Source: Bacteriovoracaceae bacterium UBA6261 (GTDB taxonomy: Bacteria > Bdellovibrionota > Bacteriovoracia > Bacteriovoracales > Bacteriovoracaceae). From it: a stretch of DNA of 10,959 nt. The stretch lies in assembly GCA_002440825.1 (NCBI GenBank), contig DJVH01000034.1, forward strand, positions 1-10,959, given 5' to 3'. The notes under the pieces were generated by a model. The model was not told the DNA's origin. It worked only from the letters and a program-made list of their open reading frames with translations, and did not search any database. The translations under genes and the position numbers were made by a program. Of the stretch, positions 1-5,746 are shown in pieces (position 1 is the stretch's first letter; the number at the start of each line of letters is the position of its first letter).

Positions 1-110
1 ATTGCAACTGCTCCCCAGATAATGGTGGCGATAGTGAACATCCTTACGATCTGGTCATCGTAAGAATAGGTCTCAAGGCGACCTGTTCGATTGACATTAG
101 CTGAACTCAT
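1..110 (-). CDS. ccoN: Cytochrome c oxidase, cbb3-type, catalytic subunit I (CcoN), N-terminal fragment
   Basis: Only the first 36 or so codons lie in the window; the gene continues past the left edge. The start is the ATG at 108-110, preceded by an AAGGAAAG ribosome binding site about 4 bases upstream. The visible protein opens MSSANVNRTGRLE and runs into YDDQIVRMF and ATIIWGAVA, the charged lead-in and first membrane helix typical of CcoN/FixN. This subunit carries the low-spin heme b and the heme b3-CuB centre of the high-affinity cbb3 oxidase in the inner membrane. It lies 22 bp downstream of ccoS on the same strand, so it is probably the next gene of the ccoI-ccoS transcript. A CcoN-CcoO fusion, known in some lineages, cannot be tested because the C-terminus is missing. 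Confidence 0.87.
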   Translation of the reverse strand, partial: MSSANVNRTGRLETYSYDDQIVRMFTIATIIWGAVA

Positions 111-132
111 TTTCTTTCCTTGTTAGAGATCA

Positions 133-330
133 TTAATCCTTGTTTGGATCGAGTTTATCTTCTGTTATTTCTAGTGGTGTTTTCTTAACTTCTTTTTGGT
201 CCAATAACATTCTCATCGCCGGCGTTTCCAAATCGTCATACTGGCCTTTCATCGTCATCCAGATGAATCCGCCGATAAAACAAAGGGCAAGCAAAATTGC
301 GAGCGGTATAACGATAGGTAAAACTTCCAT
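133..330 (-). CDS. ccoS: Cbb3-type oxidase assembly protein CcoS
   Basis: A 65-residue protein with one membrane helix (about residues 4-26) followed by the family signature WMTMKGQYDDLETPAMRML, near residues 24-42. In characterised bacteria CcoS is needed to load heme and copper cofactors into cbb3 oxidase; the exact chemistry is unsettled. The ATG at 328-330 abuts the TAA stop of ccoI with no gap. Its ribosome binding site (AAGGAAAG) lies inside the end of ccoI, so the two are likely translationally coupled. The acidic C-terminal tail (ITEDKLDPNKD) is typical of the poorly conserved end of this family. Length and neighbours agree with the assignment. Confidence 0.93.
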   Translation of the reverse strand: MEVLPIVIPLAILLALCFIGGFIWMTMKGQYDDLETPAMRMLLDQKEVKKTPLEITEDKLDPNKD

Positions 331-2694
331 TTATTGTCTTTCCTTTTTAACTAATATTCTGTTCAGTTTTTTCGTTCCTATCAAGGTGGAAATCAACACT
401 GTCAGTGAAGAAACAGGCATAATAATCGCAGCGGTCAGCGGCGAAATAAATCCTGCGAACGCAGCGTAGACTGAAAGCAGATTGTACAAAGCAGAAAGAA
501 TCAAGTTGCGCTTGATGACCTTCATGGTTTCTTTAGAAATAGTGATGAGATCAGGAATGTGGGCGATTCCTGCTGTCGTTAGATAGATATCAGCGGCGCG
601 AAGGGAGATATCCAGTGAACCCAGAACGGCCACACTGACATAAGAGCGGGATAGGGCCATGGCGTCATTTGCTCCGTCTCCCACCATAAGCGAGTGAGGG
701 GTTTTTTCAATCATCGCCAGTTTCTGCTCAGGCGACATTTCAGAATGCATGTTGTCTTTCTTAATGCCTGCATCAGTGGCGATGGCCTGAACGATTTCTT
801 TTTGATCTCCGGAAATCATGGCCACGTTCACATTCATGGATTGAAGATTTTTTACAGCTTGCTGCGAATCAGGTCTGATATGATCCAGAAGAGAAAAGCT
901 TGCGACAACTTCATCGTTCTCAAAAATCTTTCCGTTTCTGATTTCATAGATCCTGCCGTTGATTTCGCCTTTAACACCGATTCCTGGAACTTCGATATAG
1001 TTTTGGACGTCCAGGTCAGCGGTCTTATCCATCGTGACAGCAAATTCTTTTAAGGCCGTGGCCACCGGGTGAGTCGAAAATTTTTCAAGGCTCGTAATGA
1101 TGGAGTACACAGAAATCTGAGGCTGCTTCAGGATATTGAAAGTATCAACTTTCAGCATTCCGTAAGTCACGGTTCCGGTTTTATCAAGAAAGACAGTATC
1201 AATATGCGAAAGCTTCTCGATCACTTCATTATTCTTGATGATCATTCCTTTGCGCGATGATCTTGAAAGTGTTCTCGTCAATGTCATTGGAGTCGCGAGG
1301 GCCATGGCACATGGGCAGGTAACGATTAAAAGAGTCAGGGCCTTATCAAGAGCAGCGTGAGCCGTGCCATGAGAATACATATAGACAAACAGTGCTCCAG
1401 AAAGAAGAAGAACTGCCGCTGTAAAGTATTTCGAAATCATATTAGTTAAATCGACAATATGCGATTTTTGAAGCCATCCACTTTCGACAGCTTTCAGAAT
1501 TTTCCCGATGCGCGAATCTTCTTTTGTTCTTTCGACTGAAATCAAAATCTCATTGGTGAGGTTGATCGTTCCGGAAAACACTTCTGAATCGGCCTTCACA
1601 TTTTCCGGTCGCGATTCACCGGTCAGAAGAGAGCTGTTAATTAAAGATTCACCTTCAAGAATTTTTCCGTCAGCTGGAATCATTTCATTGCTGCCGACTT
1701 TAATAATATCGCCCGCACGTAAAAACTGCGGGTGAATTTCCACAAAACCGCTTCCTTCTTTTTTCAGAACGCTGTTGCCTTCATAAAAGAAGTTGAGATC
1801 GTTGGCAGTAAGGCCATCGTTTTGAATTTTGTTGAGGAAGTATCGTGAGAGAAGAAGCAGAAAAACAAGAGCAGTCAAAGAATCGAAATAATTGTCGGGT
1901 ACACCTGTTATCAGATTGTAGACGCCCATGATGACGCCCATAATGAGCGACATGGCGATAGGAACATCGATGGAGAGTGTTTTATTTTTCAGTGCATTCC
2001 AGGCCGTCTGATAAAACGGAGTGGCCGAGTAAAAGAACACCGGCATAGCAAAGATCATAGAGATCACGTTGAAAATTTTCGACAAGTTCACAGGAGCTCC
2101 GGCGTAGTTTGAAACAGCATAAAGCATGATGTTTCCTGCACCGGCGCCGGCGATGCCGATTTTAAGAAGCATTTTACGATCTTCTTTTTTGCGGAAGTCG
2201 TGAGTGCTCTGATTTCTTTTTAAAGGGTGTGGTTTGTAACCGAGGTTGTTTAATTCTCTAGCTACGCTGGAAAATCTTCCTTCTGACTTCACACTAATGG
2301 TGGCGACTGATTTTTGCATATCCAGTCTGGCCGTTTCAACATCTGCTAAAAATTCAGGCAGCTTTTCAATGAGCCAAAGACAAGCAAGACAATGAATGCC
2401 TTCCAGGTAAAATTCCATTGTTCTTTGTTTTTTAAGATTCAGGTAAGAATACTCGGCAACGAATTCAGGAGCGTCCATGTAAGAGAAGCGCTGATGCTTG
2501 GTCTCAACCGGTGAGCGGCGCTTGAAAATATCTGAAGACTTTTTGATTTCGTAATATTGGTTTAAGCCTTTCATGTTGATGACGTTGAATACTGTCAGGC
2601 ATCCGTTGCAGCAGAAAGGTTCTTTGTGGTCTTTATCGAGGTCGCTGTAAATGGGAATCAGAATATCTTCATCGCAGTGAGTGCAGCGATTCAT
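331..2694 (-). CDS. ccoI: Copper-transporting P1B-type ATPase CcoI (FixI), cbb3 oxidase assembly
   Basis: This 787-residue inner-membrane ATPase exports Cu(I) for maturation of the CuB site of cbb3 oxidase. The N-terminus has a cysteine-rich metal-binding stretch (C4, C7, then FCCNGC at 27-32) and a heavy-metal-associated domain with CLAC at 102-105. About eight membrane helices follow. Core motifs are intact: the TGES actuator loop at 358-361, CPC in the transport helix at 460-462, the phosphorylated Asp504 in DKTGT, the HP dipeptide at 542-543, and the hinge GDGAND at 672-677. YN and MPVSS in the last two helices match the Cu(I)-specific P1B-1 pattern. The start codon overlaps the upstream gene by ATGA and the stop abuts ccoS, placing it inside the cco operon. 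The N-terminal Cys-rich segment argues for CcoI rather than a CopA detoxification pump. Confidence 0.95.
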   Translation of the reverse strand: MNRCTHCDEDILIPIYSDLDKDHKEPFCCNGCLTVFNVINMKGLNQYYEIKKSSDIFKRRSPVETKHQRFSYMDAPEFVAEYSYLNLKKQRTMEFYLEGIHCLACLWLIEKLPEFLADVETARLDMQKSVATISVKSEGRFSSVARELNNLGYKPHPLKRNQSTHDFRKKEDRKMLLKIGIAGAGAGNIMLYAVSNYAGAPVNLSKIFNVISMIFAMPVFFYSATPFYQTAWNALKNKTLSIDVPIAMSLIMGVIMGVYNLITGVPDNYFDSLTALVFLLLLSRYFLNKIQNDGLTANDLNFFYEGNSVLKKEGSGFVEIHPQFLRAGDIIKVGSNEMIPADGKILEGESLINSSLLTGESRPENVKADSEVFSGTINLTNEILISVERTKEDSRIGKILKAVESGWLQKSHIVDLTNMISKYFTAAVLLLSGALFVYMYSHGTAHAALDKALTLLIVTCPCAMALATPMTLTRTLSRSSRKGMIIKNNEVIEKLSHIDTVFLDKTGTVTYGMLKVDTFNILKQPQISVYSIITSLEKFSTHPVATALKEFAVTMDKTADLDVQNYIEVPGIGVKGEINGRIYEIRNGKIFENDEVVASFSLLDHIRPDSQQAVKNLQSMNVNVAMISGDQKEIVQAIATDAGIKKDNMHSEMSPEQKLAMIEKTPHSLMVGDGANDAMALSRSYVSVAVLGSLDISLRAADIYLTTAGIAHIPDLITISKETMKVIKRNLILSALYNLLSVYAAFAGFISPLTAAIIMPVSSLTVLISTLIGTKKLNRILVKKERQ

Positions 2695-3053
2695 GAAACT
2701 TCCTCCTTAATGAGGCGAGTGAGATCTGATTCTTCTTCTTCATGAATAATTTCTTTGATTGTACTTTTGTCGAGAAAACAAAGTGTGGTATCGGCCTGAA
2801 CTTGTGCTGTTAGTTTTGACGGAGCATTTGTCATCATTTCAGAAAGACCGATGAGAGAGCCAGGCTTTAAGATTTTTTTGATTTTCTTGTTCTTCATAAG
2901 CTGAACACAACCTTCAAGAATCAAATAGGCCACAATGGGTACCTGCCCTTCATAAAAAAGAGGCGCTGTTGAAGTAAACTTCTTCTGAGGAGAGAGTCTC
3001 TTTACCTCAGAAATAACATGATTCTCTAATTTGATGGGATTTATCTTGCTCAT
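2691..3053 (-). CDS. Stand-alone cyclic-nucleotide-binding-fold (Crp-type) protein, no DNA-binding domain
   Basis: A 120-residue soluble protein made of one cNMP-binding beta-roll: LFYEGQVPIVAYLILEG (about residues 32-48), then LKPGSLIGLSEMM and CFLDKSTI. It ends soon after the C-helix region and has no helix-turn-helix. The phosphate-binding cassette is degenerate: the usual GE is GS and no Arg is seen where the cAMP phosphate is normally bound. Canonical cAMP binding is therefore unlikely. The gene sits between the Fnr-type regulator and ccoI and overlaps ccoI by ATGA, which suggests coupled translation. The ATG at 3051-3053 has a GGAG only one base upstream, an unusually short spacing, and no better in-frame start was found. 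A regulatory or scaffolding role in oxidase assembly is inferred only from context. Confidence 0.82.
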   Translation of the reverse strand: MSKINPIKLENHVISEVKRLSPQKKFTSTAPLFYEGQVPIVAYLILEGCVQLMKNKKIKKILKPGSLIGLSEMMTNAPSKLTAQVQADTTLCFLDKSTIKEIIHEEEESDLTRLIKEEVS

Positions 3054-3127
3054 GCTCCAGATCTTAAAATAGGAGCCCCGGTTGGACTATAATCTATATC
3101 AGCTTTTGAAAAAATTTTGAGCAGGTG

Positions 3128-3853
3128 TTAATAATTAATATTTGCCCAATTTAATAGCTCTTCTTCATCAGTAATAAAAATAGTTTTCCCTTCTTGTTCG
3201 ATAATACCCGCTTCTTTAAACTCAGACATAAAACGAATCAACGTTTCATTGGCAGTTCCGATCATTGTCGCCATCTCTTCGCGTGTAAGCTTGAGATCAA
3301 TTTTCCATCGACCAGAAGTGTCTTTCGTACCGTGCGTAGCTTTCAAAGAAAGAATAAGTTCAGCGAGACGTTCGCGAACATTTTTTTGATGAAGAGAAGA
3401 GAGTTTCTTCTCTGCTTGTCCCATATCACGAGACAATTTATTGATGATATTGAGAGCGACTGTTGGATTTCTTTCAATCACTTTCAAAATAAATTTTTTG
3501 TCAATGAAACACACTTCAGTGTCTTCCATGGCCGTTGCAGTGGCAGTGTAATTGTCGTCTGTAAAAAGAGATCTGTGTCCGAGAATATCTCCGCCGTGAG
3601 CGATGCGCACGATGGTTTCTTTTCCATCAGGACCAGTCTTAGTCAATTTGATATTTCCTTTGCTGATACAATAGAGACCGAATGGGTGATTGCCTTGAAC
3701 AAAAAGCGTTTGCCCTTTCTTGTAAGTGTTGTTGATTTTGTGATGAGAAATTTCATCTAATTCTGGCATGTCCATGTCACAGAAAATTCCCTCAGCACGG
3801 GAAACACAATTTTCACAAGAAGTATTGGCTGCTTTTTTCATTCGGGCACTCAC
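3128..3853 (-). CDS. Crp/Fnr-family transcriptional regulator with N-terminal cysteine cluster
   Basis: A 241-residue regulator with Cys13, Cys16 and Cys25 at the N-terminus, a cNMP-type sensory beta-roll (about 35-120) and a Crp-type helix-turn-helix (about 188-215). Cys115, in TEVCFID, sits where E. coli FNR has its fourth cluster ligand (Cys122). Four such cysteines suggest an oxygen- or NO-sensitive iron-sulfur cluster, though C13-x2-C16-x8-C25 spacing differs from E. coli FNR. The recognition helix reads NETLIRFMSEF; Glu203 and Arg207 match the FNR E-x3-R pattern, but Ile206 replaces the FNR serine. The chosen start is GTG at 3851-3853; ATG at 3839-3841 (four residues shorter) is equally possible because neither has a clear ribosome binding site. 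The position next to ccoI/S/N makes it the likely local regulator of microaerobic respiration. Confidence 0.9.
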   Translation of the reverse strand: MSARMKKAANTSCENCVSRAEGIFCDMDMPELDEISHHKINNTYKKGQTLFVQGNHPFGLYCISKGNIKLTKTGPDGKETIVRIAHGGDILGHRSLFTDDNYTATATAMEDTEVCFIDKKFILKVIERNPTVALNIINKLSRDMGQAEKKLSSLHQKNVRERLAELILSLKATHGTKDTSGRWKIDLKLTREEMATMIGTANETLIRFMSEFKEAGIIEQEGKTIFITDEEELLNWANINY

Positions 3854-3876
3854 TATCGTATCGTTAAGGTTTACCT

Positions 3877-3916
3877 ACTCTAACATTTAACAGTCAAAAA
3901 AACATGACCTGGGTCA
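3877..3916 (-). promoter_or_regulatory. Putative Crp/Fnr-type operator and promoter of the Fnr-like gene
   Basis: TGACC-TG-GGTCA at 3905-3916 is a perfect 5-bp inverted repeat. It has the TGA-N6-TCA core of Crp/Fnr-family operators; the right half extends to TCACA. On the minus strand it is followed by TTGACT and then TAGAGT (3877-3882), a possible -10. A start near 3870 would put the palindrome centre about 40 bases upstream, the usual class II activator position. This suggests autoregulation of the Fnr-type gene. The palindrome is plain in the sequence; the promoter assignment is an inference. Confidence 0.5.
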
Positions 3917-4042
3917 CATTTTCACTTTTTTAAGCTTTTATAGAAAATTAGATCTAAATCATAGGTTATTCAGTTAGAAAAGAGAAGTACTCTTTTTTAG
4001 GTGCTCGGATCTTAAGGTTAAAGCTCATTAGTTGTTAGGTAT

Positions 4043-4048
4043 CATAAT
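4043..4048 (+). promoter_or_regulatory. Possible -10 element upstream of the rhomboid-GNAT gene
   Basis: CATAAT matches the -10 consensus in five of six positions and lies 60 bases before the GTG start. No convincing -35 hexamer is found at normal spacing, so the call is weak. The 255-bp divergent region (3854-4108) also contains three same-direction copies of TTAAGGTT at 3864, 4012 and 4074. No RNA gene or credible ORF was seen in it. Confidence 0.22.
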
Positions 4049-4108
4049 TTTCCGTCCTCATGGCGAAAGGTCCTTAAGGTTATTAAAAAGTTCTCTGGGC
4101 TTTTTACT

Positions 4109-5245
4109 GTGCCTACCTTGCAACTTTTCCGGCGCATCCCATTTTATGAGTCTATGGGAATAAAAAAAATCATTGTTGAAAATTGGATGACCAGAAAGCT
4201 TCCTGAAAAGGGATTCTGGAGTCCACTTTTTCTTGTGACTCTGTTAGTAACGGGCACGGCCCTTTTTCTAAATGACGTGTTTCATCTTCGTCAGCTGATG
4301 CCCGCCAGTTTTGAAACGGTGGTTTTGAAAAAAGAATACTACCGATTGTGGAGTGCGCTTTTTGCGCACGGCGATCTCGAACACATCCTGAGCAATTTAT
4401 TTTTGTTCATTCCTTTTGCTTATCTGCTGGCCCACTATTTCAGTCTCTGGCTTTTTCCGCTGATAGGATTTCTTCTGGGCGGATTGATTAATCTCATTGT
4501 CGTTCATTATCTTGGGGGAGGAAACACAATCATTGGCGTATCAGGAGTGGTTTACTGGATGGGGGCGACCTGGATGACCCTTTCTTTTTTCATCGACAGA
4601 CGTGAAACCATACTGGCCCGTTTGATCAAACTGAGCGGCGTTTCGCTCGTCTTGTTTTTTCCGACAACCTTTCTTCCGGAAGTAAGTTATTTCAGCCATT
4701 TTCTCGGTTACATTTTTGGGATCGTCACTGGAGCCGTTGTCTTTTTTGTTTTCAAAAAGAGATTTCTGGCCGCAGAAGTCGTGCATGAAGTGGATGAGGA
4801 CCGGGACTATTTTGACTGGGAAAATTTTGATGTAAGCAAGCTTCACTTTGAAGACGTGAATGAAACTGAATGGCCGGTTATCAACAAGTGGCTCGAGCGA
4901 GATCATATTGCACGCGCTTTTACCCACAGACCGGAAGCGCGGTTAATGATGGTGTATGCCGATAAAGCAGCGCTGGGTTTTTTACAGTTGTCGCTTAACA
5001 GTGAAGGTCAGCTCCGAGTCGAACCTTTTATTGCAGAAAAAAGATTGCTGAGCAGAGGATTGGGTTCAACCATTCTGAAAAAATTTACTGACGAGGTTGA
5101 TCATCACAATGGTTTTATGGCCGAGGTGAGTCCTTCCAACGGGGCGGCGATCCGCGCCTTTAAAAAAGCAGGATTCATTCGCTCCAGCACTATGTTTGCG
5201 ACAGGTGGTCCGTTTGTCCTTCTGACCAAAGTTAAATATTCCTAA
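4109..5245 (+). CDS. Rhomboid intramembrane serine protease fused to a C-terminal GNAT acetyltransferase domain
   Basis: A 378-residue fusion. Residues about 37-220 form a six-helix rhomboid core: YYRLWSALFAHG (about 78-88), His92-x3-Asn96 for the oxyanion region, the nucleophile Ser145 in GVSG, and His197 in SHFLGYIFG. This is the full Ser-His dyad, so it should be an active protease cutting membrane proteins within the bilayer. After an acidic linker (EVDEDRDYFDWE), residues about 240-375 form a GNAT fold: the acetyl-CoA pyrophosphate loop SRGLGS at 315-320 and the motif B signature PSNGAAIRAFKKAGF at 342-356. The acetyl acceptor is unknown. The GNAT domain follows the last helix; its side of the membrane depends on topology and was not resolved. 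Numbering uses the GTG at 4109, which has no clear ribosome binding site; ATG at 4154 is equally plausible and keeps both domains. Confidence 0.9.
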   Translation: MPTLQLFRRIPFYESMGIKKIIVENWMTRKLPEKGFWSPLFLVTLLVTGTALFLNDVFHLRQLMPASFETVVLKKEYYRLWSALFAHGDLEHILSNLFLFIPFAYLLAHYFSLWLFPLIGFLLGGLINLIVVHYLGGGNTIIGVSGVVYWMGATWMTLSFFIDRRETILARLIKLSGVSLVLFFPTTFLPEVSYFSHFLGYIFGIVTGAVVFFVFKKRFLAAEVVHEVDEDRDYFDWENFDVSKLHFEDVNETEWPVINKWLERDHIARAFTHRPEARLMMVYADKAALGFLQLSLNSEGQLRVEPFIAEKRLLSRGLGSTILKKFTDEVDHHNGFMAEVSPSNGAAIRAFKKAGFIRSSTMFATGGPFVLLTKVKYS

Positions 5246-5250
5246 AAGCT

Positions 5251-5286
5251 ATGGAACCTTCCATGCATTTATTTCATCAGAAATAA
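5251..5286 (+). repeat. Two tandem small inverted repeats before the small-protein gene
   Basis: ATGGAA-CC-TTCCAT (5251-5264) is a 6-bp inverted repeat with a 2-base centre. TTATTTC-ATCA-GAAATAA (5269-5286) is a perfect 7-bp stem with a 4-base loop. Neither is followed by a T tract, so they do not look like intrinsic terminators. The second ends directly at the AGGGGAGGA ribosome binding site of the gene at 5299 and could affect its translation or stabilise the message. Confidence 0.4.
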
Positions 5287-5298
5287 GGGGAGGAATTT

Positions 5299-5550
5299 AT
5301 GACTGTTCAAGGTGTTCGCGTGACGGAATGGATGAAAGTTAAAAGAAGAGTACATTGCTTTGTTGCCAATCTTTTTTCGGCAAAGCATCACAATATTGAA
5401 TCGCATGAACCGGATGATCAGACACACAAAATGACTGAAGAGGAATTGCTGGATGAAGCAAGCCTGGAGAGTTTTCCTGCCAGCGATCCTCCAGGCTATC
5501 GATCTAAATCAGTAAAAGATAAGCAGCTTCATTGTGAGCCGTTTCTCTAG
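5299..5550 (+). CDS. Small conserved-motif protein (ESFPASDPPG), function unknown
   Basis: An 83-residue soluble, charged protein. The start is well supported by AGGGGAGGA about six bases before the ATG. A basic N-terminal third (VKVKRRVH-like region, about residues 12-20) is followed by a histidine- and acid-rich middle and the block LLDEASLESFPASDPPGY at about 50-67. A DEA-x-x-ESFPASDPP block recurs in short uncharacterised proteins of many Gram-negative bacteria (recalled knowledge, not searched here). No signal peptide or membrane helix is seen. It follows the rhomboid-GNAT gene by 53 bp and could be cotranscribed with it. The threonine attenuator promoter starts 9 bp after its stop, so it is probably separate from the synthetase unit. 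Confidence 0.75.
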   Translation: MTVQGVRVTEWMKVKRRVHCFVANLFSAKHHNIESHEPDDQTHKMTEEELLDEASLESFPASDPPGYRSKSVKDKQLHCEPFL

Positions 5551-5558
5551 TACTCAGC

Positions 5559-5586
5559 TTGAAAAAAAATCCATTTGTGTTATGAT
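5559..5586 (+). promoter_or_regulatory. Sigma-70-type promoter of the threonine leader / ThrRS-like gene
   Basis: TTGAAA (5559-5564) and TATGAT (5581-5586) each match the housekeeping consensus in five of six positions and are 16 bases apart. TG at 5578-5579 adds an extended -10. Transcription should start near 5593-5596, almost on the first ATG of the leader peptide. The leader message would then have little or no 5' untranslated region, which fits the absence of a ribosome binding site there. Confidence 0.68.
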
Positions 5587-5595
5587 GATCTCACC

Positions 5596-5649
5596 ATGAT
5601 GAGTAAATTCTTTATTCACATTCAAGCTACCACCACAACCACCCCGTAA
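5596..5649 (+). CDS. Threonine-rich attenuator leader peptide
   Basis: A 17-codon ORF encoding MMSKFFIHIQATTTTTP. It has five consecutive threonine codons (ACC ACC ACA ACC ACC, 5629-5643), one codon before the TAA stop. This is the layout of amino-acid leader peptides such as E. coli thrL or pheM: ribosomes stalling for lack of charged tRNA-Thr would halt just before the attenuator RNA. Two ATG codons stand in tandem (5596 and 5599) without a ribosome binding site, and the predicted transcription start is only 0-3 bases upstream. The ORF is too short for statistical support, but its codons, its position before a threonyl-tRNA synthetase and the structures that follow support each other. Confidence 0.82.
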   Translation: MMSKFFIHIQATTTTTP

Positions 5650-5720
5650 GGGGATAACATTCATTATTCCCGCGCAATGTTAATGACGGCGCCGGGGTAA
5701 ACTCACACATTGTTTTTTTA
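5641..5720 (+). promoter_or_regulatory. Attenuator: mutually exclusive pause, antiterminator and terminator hairpins
   Basis: Four segments follow the Thr codons. Segment 1 is CCCC-GTAA-GGGG (5642-5653), a hairpin with a GNRA-type loop overlapping the leader stop. Segments 2 and 3 are TAACATT (5655-5661) and AATGTTA (5676-5682), a perfect 7-bp antiterminator stem. Segment 4 is ACATTG (5707-5712), which pairs with CAATGT (5675-5680) to make the terminator before T7. Segment 3 cannot be in both stems. A ribosome stalled on the Thr codons covers segment 1 and leaves 2 free to pair with 3, giving read-through. A ribosome that reaches the stop covers 2, so 3 pairs with 4 and transcription ends. 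Further alternatives exist: CCCGCGC (5669-5675) with 5689-5696, and ACCCCG with CGGGGT (5693-5698). Pairings are read by eye; energies were not computed. Confidence 0.72.
5675..5719 (+). terminator. Conditional intrinsic terminator in the ThrRS-like leader
   Basis: CAATGT (5675-5680) pairs with ACATTG (5707-5712), with a possible extra G-U pair, immediately before seven T residues (5713-5719). The 26-base loop is long, so the hairpin is modest in strength, as expected for a terminator that must be disrupted. It lies 28 bases before the synthetase ATG. Confidence 0.6.
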
Positions 5721-5746
5721 TTCATTTCAAACGTTTTGGAGTTGTT

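Noticed and set aside
3194..3760. Long plus-strand ORF of 188 codons
   Set aside because: It lies entirely antisense to the Fnr-type regulator, whose domains and cysteines are clearly recognisable, and it shows no family features of its own.
5251..5264. Intrinsic terminator after the rhomboid-GNAT gene
   Set aside because: The inverted repeat is short and AT-containing with no T tract after it, so termination is not supported.
5587..5746. T-box riboswitch upstream of the ThrRS-like gene
   Set aside because: No T-box consensus sequence, specifier stem or long leader is present; the region is about 150 bases and has a translated Thr-codon leader instead.
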